Shown piece after piece: positions 57,887 through 64,000 of a DNA stretch of 64,000 nucleotides (position 1 is its first letter; every line of letters starts with the position of its first letter). The notes beneath the pieces are model-generated. The model searched no databases. It was not told the origin of the DNA and worked only from the letters and a program-made list of their open reading frames with translations. Where the stretch lies: assembly GCF_029962835.1 (NCBI RefSeq), contig NC_080574.1, forward strand, positions 21,240,001 through 21,304,000, given 5' to 3'. Made by a program: the position numbers and the translations under genes. The DNA comes from Magnolia sinica (lineage: Eukaryota; Streptophyta; Magnoliopsida; Magnoliales; Magnoliaceae).

Positions 57887-58403
57887 AGGAGCGGATCAGG
57901 TGTTATCTGCCTAACGCCTTGGGTGTTTCCGTGACCGTTGGACCCACCTTGATGGTATGTTTGTATATCCATGCTGTCCATCAGTTTTTCCAGCTAATTT
58001 TAGGGAATGTTGCAAAAAATAAAGCAGATCCAAATCTAAAGTGAACCACATCATATGAAAAAGTGGTCATTGAACCCCCACCATTAAAAACTTCCCAGGG
58101 TTCACCGTAATGTCTATTTGCCATCCAAACTCTTGATAAGGTAAAAAAGAATTGGATGAGGGGCAAACACAAATATCAGCTTGATCCAACACTTTTGTGG
58201 CCCCCTGGGAAGTTTTTAATGTTGTGCATTCAACTCCACTGTGTGGTCCACTTGAAATTTGAATCTGCTTCATTTTTCTGACCATGCCCTAAAATGAGCT
58301 GAAAAAACTGATGGATGGATATACAAAAAATATATCAAGGTGAGTCCCACGTTCAGTTAAACACCCACTAATGTGTTACCGGGGTAACACCTAATCCGCT
58401 CCC
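57887..58403. mobile_element. Mutator-like MITE, 517 bp
   Basis: The left end is AGGAGCGGATCAGGTGTTAT; the right end, inverted, is GGGAGCGGATTAGGTGTTAC. Flanks GCAAATCGC (57878-57886) and GCAAATCCG (58404-58412) share their first seven bases. It is the same subfamily as 53444. Confidence 0.82.
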
Positions 58404-58412
58404 GCAAATCCG

Positions 58413-60520
58413 TTGGCAGATCGCTTGAGCAAATCCGTGTAGCATTTACACCTGAATATTGGAAGATTATGGCCAGGCCATTTGTTAGCACTGAGCATGA
58501 ATAGGCTTGACAAGTAAAAGATGGATTGAAAATGAGAAATTAACATTCTAAATTATGTTAACAGGGTAAAAATCTGTTACTTTCTACACCAGCGCAGATA
58601 TGATTATAAAGTTTCAAGGCTTGTTTGGTTTTATGTTGTTTGTTTCTGTAAATTTTTTTAAAATGCTATTTGTTATTTTATTTTATTTTTTTGTTTCTTC
58701 TTTGTAGAAAATACCCCCCTTTTGTTTCCTTTTGCATACTTAGAAAAGTCATTTCCAAGACTAAACTTGCTTGATATGATAGAATGTCAGGTAGTCCAAG
58801 ACCGACATATTGATAAACAGTGTAGCTGAAATAAGATATTTAATATGGATGATTGATAGGAAAGGAAAGAATATAACTAGAAATGCATGTATTTGACCAA
58901 ACTTAGAATTATCACTTGTCCACGATGCATTGCAATTAGTCCTGGGTAGGGGGCATTAATGAGTAGTTTGGGTTGTGACTAGCTCTCTAATCTACTGATA
59001 TTTGTCTTTAAAATTCATTACGCGAGTGGTTCAATTTTACTTCTATTTTTCTCTGTGTAGCCTATTTTAGGGTGATCATGCAACAAAGGCTTTAAAGGAT
59101 CTATCGTAATGATAATGTGATGTTGATGCTATACAGCTCTTATGCTTGCTTATGTTGGGACTTTTGCCCAAAAGCAAGGTAGGTCTAAAGCTTCAATGGG
59201 CCACAACGCCAGAAAATAAATTGGAATAGGTAGCCCACCATAGGAGGCCTCCGCACTCCTCTCTCCACAGTCCACACTCTTTACCTTGGCCTCTATTCTT
59301 TTTATCTATGAAATTTTTTCTTCGAGTTGCACGTTTTATACCCCTGGTAGGTTATAAGACGAGGCAATAAGCCTAGATACTTTTGACCATGTGTAACAAA
59401 GACCAAATACTTCATTGATTAGGAGCGAGTTAGTTTTAAGTTCAAGGCACTAAAAGGGCAATGAGAAGGCCCAAAAATACATCACTAGAAGCAGTAAAAA
59501 AAGATTTGATAACCTATGGTTAAATAGATGATATAGTCCTCAATGGAGTGAACGGTGAAACATGATTCATAAAACTGACCCCAATTAATTAGGATAAAAG
59601 CTTAAGCCCAGGTTGCCACTTAAAAGCGAATTTTCTCATTTTGGTTGACAATAATTATGAACTATGGGTCATCAATATTAGTTTTAATCCTTACCAAAAT
59701 CCATGTACCACACAATTGTAGTATGGTAGGACGGACTCAACTGCTCAGTTAGATGCATGCATGCAGATCCATTGTCAAAAACCAGCGCATGCCAAAAGAC
59801 GAGGACGAAAATCTTCATGTTTAGTTTCATTTTGATCTACAAATTGTGCGGTCAACAGGGCAGGCCTGGAGCTTCTGCACGGATTTTGAATTGGTTGCAC
59901 TGAGTCTATCCAAGTAGGCCCTAATGAACACAAACACACGCGCACAAATAAGAATGAAAATGGTGGGTTCAATGCAGTCAAATAAGGAGAAAACAAATAG
60001 AAAGAGATTTTAAAATGAGTTTGATTCAGTTTAGTAAAGAAAACAGAATTTATTTTTAATTTTATTTTTTCCGCTCAATCTAACAAAATGTAATGCAAGG
60101 AGTTCTAGACATTGAGGCTAGTATACAAGTTTTCCTATACAAAAAGAAAAAGAAAAAGTGTTTACTAAGTTTTGCTAACCATGGTGGACCTAGTCATGGG
60201 CACCAATCACATTGTAACCACTCAGTTTTCGGTCAGAGGAGTTCGAGTCCCAACTGATGTCATGAAAATGGGCGGCTGTCTTGCATGAATGTAAAAATAA
60301 TTTAAAACTCTTCCATCTTCAATGTGGAAAGCTCTTCTGCTTGTTTATGACACTCCTTTAAACCTGACTAGGATTGCCAATGCCAAGGGTAAATTTATTT
60401 GAGTGGAGGTCGCGGCAAACACCATAAAAACAAAAAACCAAGAAGCTCTCTCTCTCTCTCTCTCCCTAATATTTCCGTAATAACTGCTACTGACTGCAAA
60501 CGTAACTGTTGGACATGTCA
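58413..60520. other. Gene-free stretch 3' of the right-edge gene
   Basis: I see no reliable exon on either strand. A CT microsatellite lies at 60446-60464. A GGAGTTCGAGTCCC word near 60238 resembles a pol III B box but has no convincing A box upstream. Further exons of the right-edge minus-strand gene could be hidden here. Confidence 0.35.
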
Positions 60521-60778
60521 TTACATTTGGTAGTTTGGAAGTACCCCAATCTACATTTGGTGGAATATGTCAGTGGGTGATTTTTCATTGTGAACTAATT
60601 TGCATATGGGGCAGTGGCAAAGAAGGAAACCTGAGTGGGCAGGTCACTGGGGTTAATGCTTTTCTGCCGACTGAACAATACTTCATTTGTTCCAAGTAGA
60701 AAAACAAACATTATTTCGGCAGAAAAGCATTCTGTTTCTGCCCATCCATTTCCCAAGGTACTTCCAAATGTACCCTTA
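60521..60778. mobile_element. Foldback MITE at the 3' end of an exon
   Basis: An inner perfect inverted pair, AATGCTTTTCTGCCGA (60655-60670) and TCGGCAGAAAAGCATT (60716-60731), lies within a weaker outer pair ('acatttgg..aagtacc' at 60523-60544 and GGTACTTCCAAATGTACCC at 60757-60775). TTA occurs at both outer edges (60521-60523 and 60776-60778), compatible with a Harbinger-type duplication. The right TTA is, on the minus strand, the TAA stop of the adjoining exon. Confidence 0.5.
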
Positions 60779-61279
60779 GCTTGGTTGCTCAAAACCTGGA
60801 AGAGCAGCCGGTTGCAGGTTTGATTTTTGGTGGTGACCTGCAGGGAACTTGTCAGACTTGTGCCTTTCTTTTCCGTGATGTTGTTGCAATGATGAGTTGG
60901 GCTTCACAGAATGAACACGGATATCCACCAGATTTGATTCTGGTTTCCTCTTCACTTTTTTCTTCACAATAGCAGAATCGGTTGTTTTGCCCATGTCATC
61001 CCCAAGCATGCTTGTACTTCCTCTTACCTTCTCGTGTTTCAGCTGATCCATGCTGGAACTTGTGTATGGACTGGATGTCCGGCCCAATGTGGCAAGGTGT
61101 TGGCTGGTTGTTGGATTGGAAGCTGGCCTGTCAGATGATGTAAACGCTTGTGAGCTAGTATCAGTAGTCTGCCTCTCTTGGATGGCTCGTAGCTGAGCAT
61201 TCGAACTAGCTTCCCCCCTTGCAGTTTCTTCCATCCTAACTGCAGGGGAGGGTTTTCTCCTCTTGATCTTCTCTGCCTC
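60776..61279 (-). CDS. Exon of a lysine-rich, probably nuclear protein (unrecognised)
   Basis: On the minus strand, an acceptor TTTGAATGTTCAG is followed at 61279 by an open frame of 167 codons starting EAEKIKRRKPSPAVRMEETA, with RGEASSNAQLRAIQERQTTD next. It is Ser/Thr/Gln-rich in the middle and basic later (VKKKVKRKPESNLVDIRVHS), ending ALPGFEQPS and TAA at 60776-60778. Basic clusters of the KRRK/KKKVKRK type suggest nuclear import. It joins in phase 0 to the exon at 63457-63558. Two possible donors near the end (CTGCAG|GTCACC at about 60837 and TTCCAG|GTTTTG at about 60795) mean the true end may be spliced and the written stop unused. I do not recognise the family. Confidence 0.65.
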   Translation of the reverse strand, partial: EAEKIKRRKPSPAVRMEETARGEASSNAQLRAIQERQTTDTSSQAFTSSDRPASNPTTSQHLATLGRTSSPYTSSSMDQLKHEKVRGSTSMLGDDMGKTTDSAIVKKKVKRKPESNLVDIRVHSVKPNSSLQQHHGKERHKSDKFPAGHHQKSNLQPAALPGFEQPS

Positions 61280-63456
61280 CTGAACATTCAAATATCCAGA
61301 AAATTAATATAAAAAACAATATTCATTCAATAGTATATCCCCAACTGGAGTCCAGACCAATTGCATAATGTATCGCATCCTTGAGATATGGATACATATT
61401 AGTTATCACATGGGATATATCGGTTGTATCACGTAATGTATTGCTTTTGTTGGGAAACATGGGAAAACATTGAGAAATTGGTCAAAATTTTCAATGAAAC
61501 TTCAGGGATTGTTAAAGAAGACATCAACACACAAGTGCACAAAATAGGTTTCCTTTATATGGCGTCCTAATCTATCCGTTGTCTAACTGAACTAATGCAA
61601 GTATATTCAAAGTCAATTTATATATGTAAGAAGACGTGTATGGAAACACAAGCAATACATTCAAAAGCAAAAGAAGAATTATAAAATTAGAAATGTATCA
61701 GTGAATAATGTGTGTGGCCGTGGCTCATACCCACGTAGAGATGTATAGTGGCTCAAAATCATCATCTCCATCTCAACAAGGCCCAGCATAGTATTCCTAC
61801 TCCACAAACCGGCAATACTATACTCAGGTCATAATAGAAAGATCCTAGTGAAGATACTAACAAAATCTAACAAAACACCGGTACCCATTCTCTCCAATTT
61901 AAGAAAATTTGGAAAATTTTCATTTTTTTTTTTTTTCCAATTTTCCACAAATCGGTTAATCTTCCCCAAAATCCCAAAATTAGAGCGTATGTGATGATAA
62001 TTTCAAAAAACACTCCTAAATACTTTGAAATAGGGGCCATTTGATCAAAAATTGAAGTGGAGTTTTGAAAAAAAAAATATTTTTAACATTTAAAAGTTTT
62101 TTTTAATTAAAGATTATTATTATTTTTTTTTGAAAAATCCCCAATTGCTAAGAAACACTAGATCAGGTTACAAACATGTTTGGACACTAAGATTGCAACC
62201 GATTTGGAAAAAAAAAAATGATTAAATTTTTTTTTTCCCAAAGTTCGCAAATCGGCACATCTTCTCCCACATTCCAAATTCAGTGTATGTTATGATGGTT
62301 TTATCAAACAGTCCTGAGTACTCTAAAATGGGGGCCAATTGACCACTGATCAAAGTGAAATTTTGAAAAAAAGAATTAATTTTAAAAATAAATTTTTTTT
62401 CCAAAAAAATTTTCAAATTACCAAGAATCACTAGACCATGTTAGATACGTGTTTGATTTTGTATTTGGACACAAAGTTTTAGAGAAATTGGATTTTTTTA
62501 AATAATTTTCTCAAATTTCCAGAATTTGACCCGTTTCTCCAAAATCTCGAAATTGAAGCGCTCCAAATCCATGAATTTTCATGCAAAATATGAAGAATCA
62601 TGGATTACTAATCATTTGACATTGATTTAACATGATTTACAGAAAAAATGAAAATAAGAAATGCTCACTAGTCGAAAACGGTCCGAAATTTGCTTGGATT
62701 TTGATTCCGGCTCAAAATTTGTGTTTTCTTTTAAGAGATTTACAATGATGGGTCAAAATTCACTATATATCTATTTAAAAGTGGAGAGAAATCCAGGAAA
62801 AGGGGTTTTGATGAATTATTATTATTTTTTTCGAATTTTCTGTCCTTAGACCCAAACCTTCCACGCGTTCATGCAAAATATTTGTCAATATCGTCAAATA
62901 CCGTTGATACAAAGTATTTTTAGTAAAGGACTGGATGATACAAAAAATTTTAGACACTAGGTATGATACACAATATATCGGCCAATATCATCAGTACTGA
63001 AAACATTGGTCCAAATTGCCTTTGATGTCGACTAAATACTCATGCGATGTAAGATAAATGAAAAAGGGGAAATATGAGAAGAGGATCTTTTTTTGGCACA
63101 GGTGCTAAACACGTGCAAGATCCAGACCCAAAAATCAGGCCGTTCGGCCCATTCCAGTTATCAGGCGGTATACATGTATGATAAAAATGGACAGATAGAA
63201 CAAAAATTATCAACAGCTGTATTCTGCATACACGTGAAACCAACATGAGTGGACCAATAAGTTTTGGCGGAGCACATTCATGGTGATGAATGAAGATAGT
63301 TTGAGAGGATCATTTGATATAAAAGAAAGTAAATGCATAAAGCAGAGACGAGATTCAAATATGCTGAAGGATTCAACAGCTTTCACACAAGATTTTGAAA
63401 AAGAAAGAAAGGAAAAAAGAATAAAAAGAAGAAAAGGAGATGAGAGGATACATTAC
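61280..63456 (-). other. Intron of 2.2 kb with repeat-derived interior
   Basis: It runs from the donor CACAAG|GTAATG at 63456 to the acceptor before 61279. It contains three diverged units of about 290 bases near 61915, 62215 and 62480, sharing 'ccaattttcc', 'aaatcgg', 'cttcccc' and 'ggggccatttgatca' words, with A/T runs. 'gatatatcggttgtatcac' (about 61410) and 'acaatatatcggccaatatc' (about 62965) lie at its edges, suggesting one inserted element of about 1.6 kb. Confidence 0.55.
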
Positions 63457-63558
63457 CTTGTGCCGCTTATACAGGGCCCTTTTTCGCTCTTTCGCCCTGT
63501 AGACAGCAGTTTTGATCCCAAGGTTGTCCATGGACCCAGTGGGCCACAATTCTGCAAG
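63457..63558 (-). CDS. Internal exon, 34 codons, of the same gene
   Basis: After an acceptor with a good pyrimidine tract (CCTCTTTTCTGCCACTCAG) the minus strand reads LAELWPTGSMDNLGIKTAVY then RAKERKRALYKRHK up to the donor AAG|GTAATG. It is exactly 102 bases, phase 0 at both ends, and continues into EAEKIKRRKP at 61279. An alternative acceptor 7 bases further in (CTTGCAG) is possible. The composition, high in Lys/Arg with a conserved-looking core, argues for a real gene. The upstream exons lie beyond 63.6 kb or beyond the window. Confidence 0.7.
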
Positions 63559-64000
63559 CTGAGTGGCAGAAAAGAGGCAAACATGTTCATGAAAGTCAGA
63601 ATTACCCCAAATAGCTAGAAAAGGTTCGCACCCATGACAGTCATTTGCAACTAATTAAAGGAGATGAAGACTTTGCTCATCTTTTTTATATGGAAAACAA
63701 TGTTTCGTATACCAAAGAGCTGCAAAAAATTGCTTTCTGTGCCTCTCACTGAAAAGAATAATGTAGAAATGCGAAATAAGGGGAAAAAAAAAAGAAAGAA
63801 AAGAAAAGAAAAGAAAAAAGGAAGACTAGTTTAATGTATGGATGCACAAGGAGTGAAAGGAAAACTGCGGCCAATTTGGGTACAGAAGCAGGGGAAGCAT
63901 CTGTTTCAAACTGCTATCATGTGTAAACAGCTAGGAAGCAGAAGCAGGAATGGGAGTGCGAGCTTGAAGCGCAATTCGAACGAGACCAACACTTGGTCGG
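63559..64000 (-). other. Intron or 5' region of the right-edge gene
   Basis: A/G-rich on plus (63780-63825). On the minus strand the last 65 bases are open in two frames up to about 63935 and could be an upstream exon or leader. I cannot decide. Confidence 0.3.

Noticed and set aside
60225-60300. tRNA gene or SINE with B-box word GGAGTTCGAGTCCC
   Set aside because: There is no A box at the right distance, no cloverleaf and no A-tail or target duplication.
63280-63618. 112-codon plus-strand frame
   Set aside because: It is antisense to the exon at 63457-63558, which has proper splice sites and better composition on the minus strand.

Overview
This window is nuclear DNA from a flowering plant. 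The evidence is a plant-type F-box gene with a GC-rich 5' half, intron-containing gene fragments with GT/AG junctions, Ty3/gypsy- and copia-type LTRs, an L1-type LINE, a tRNA-derived SINE, and many TIR elements of about 510 bp whose ends carry 'GTGGGCCCCACCATGATG'-like blocks. I associate that last family with magnoliids and other early-diverging angiosperms, but this is recollection and not shown by the sequence. Nothing is bacterial or viral: no operons, no Shine-Dalgarno signals, no CRISPR.

Genes. Only one complete protein gene is visible: a minus-strand, single-exon F-box protein at 33.3-35.2 kb (637 aa, resembling the At5g39450-type plant F-box proteins). A second minus-strand gene enters from the right edge. 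Two of its exons (63457-63558 and about 60776-61279) join in phase into a lysine-rich, probably nuclear protein that I do not recognise. Candidate exons with good splice borders, but no recognised product, lie at 25.8, 27.0 and 32.8 kb.

Layout. 0-2.9 kb: a long gypsy-type LTR. 3.2-4.1 kb: decayed gypsy pol with reverse transcriptase and RNase H deleted. 5.4-8.2 kb: small DNA-transposon relics. 8.5-12.5 kb: a 4-kb tandem array of 136-bp units, each made of six 21-bp monomers plus a 10-bp spacer, with a dimeric higher-order pattern in its last third. 12.5-12.8 kb: a copia-like LTR fragment and a satellite remnant. 12.9-15.8 kb: the same LTR as at 0-2.9 kb, inverted. 16-19 kb: degenerate LTR-like repeats. 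19.9-22.7 kb: two TIR elements, one swollen to 1.65 kb by an internal 107-bp minisatellite. 23.0-25.7 kb: a Harbinger MITE, a solo LTR and a second LTR. 27.4-27.9 kb: a foldback element. 28.6-29.0 kb: a SINE with a hAT MITE inserted in its A box. 30.3-31.9 kb: a truncated LINE. 33.3-36.4 kb: the F-box gene with MITEs in its upstream region. 36.6-38.5 kb: diverged 230-bp repeats split by a MITE. 42-44.7 kb: another LTR. 47.2-58.4 kb: a dense, nested MITE cluster. 60.5-64 kb: the second gene.

How it fits together. This is gene-poor, transposon-dominated DNA. The strongest signal is one family of non-autonomous Mutator-like TIR elements. At least eight copies here keep readable 8-9-bp target-site duplications, six of them are 509-533 bp long, and the subfamilies share a body while their two ends change together. 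The other notable object is the hierarchical 21/136/272-bp satellite.
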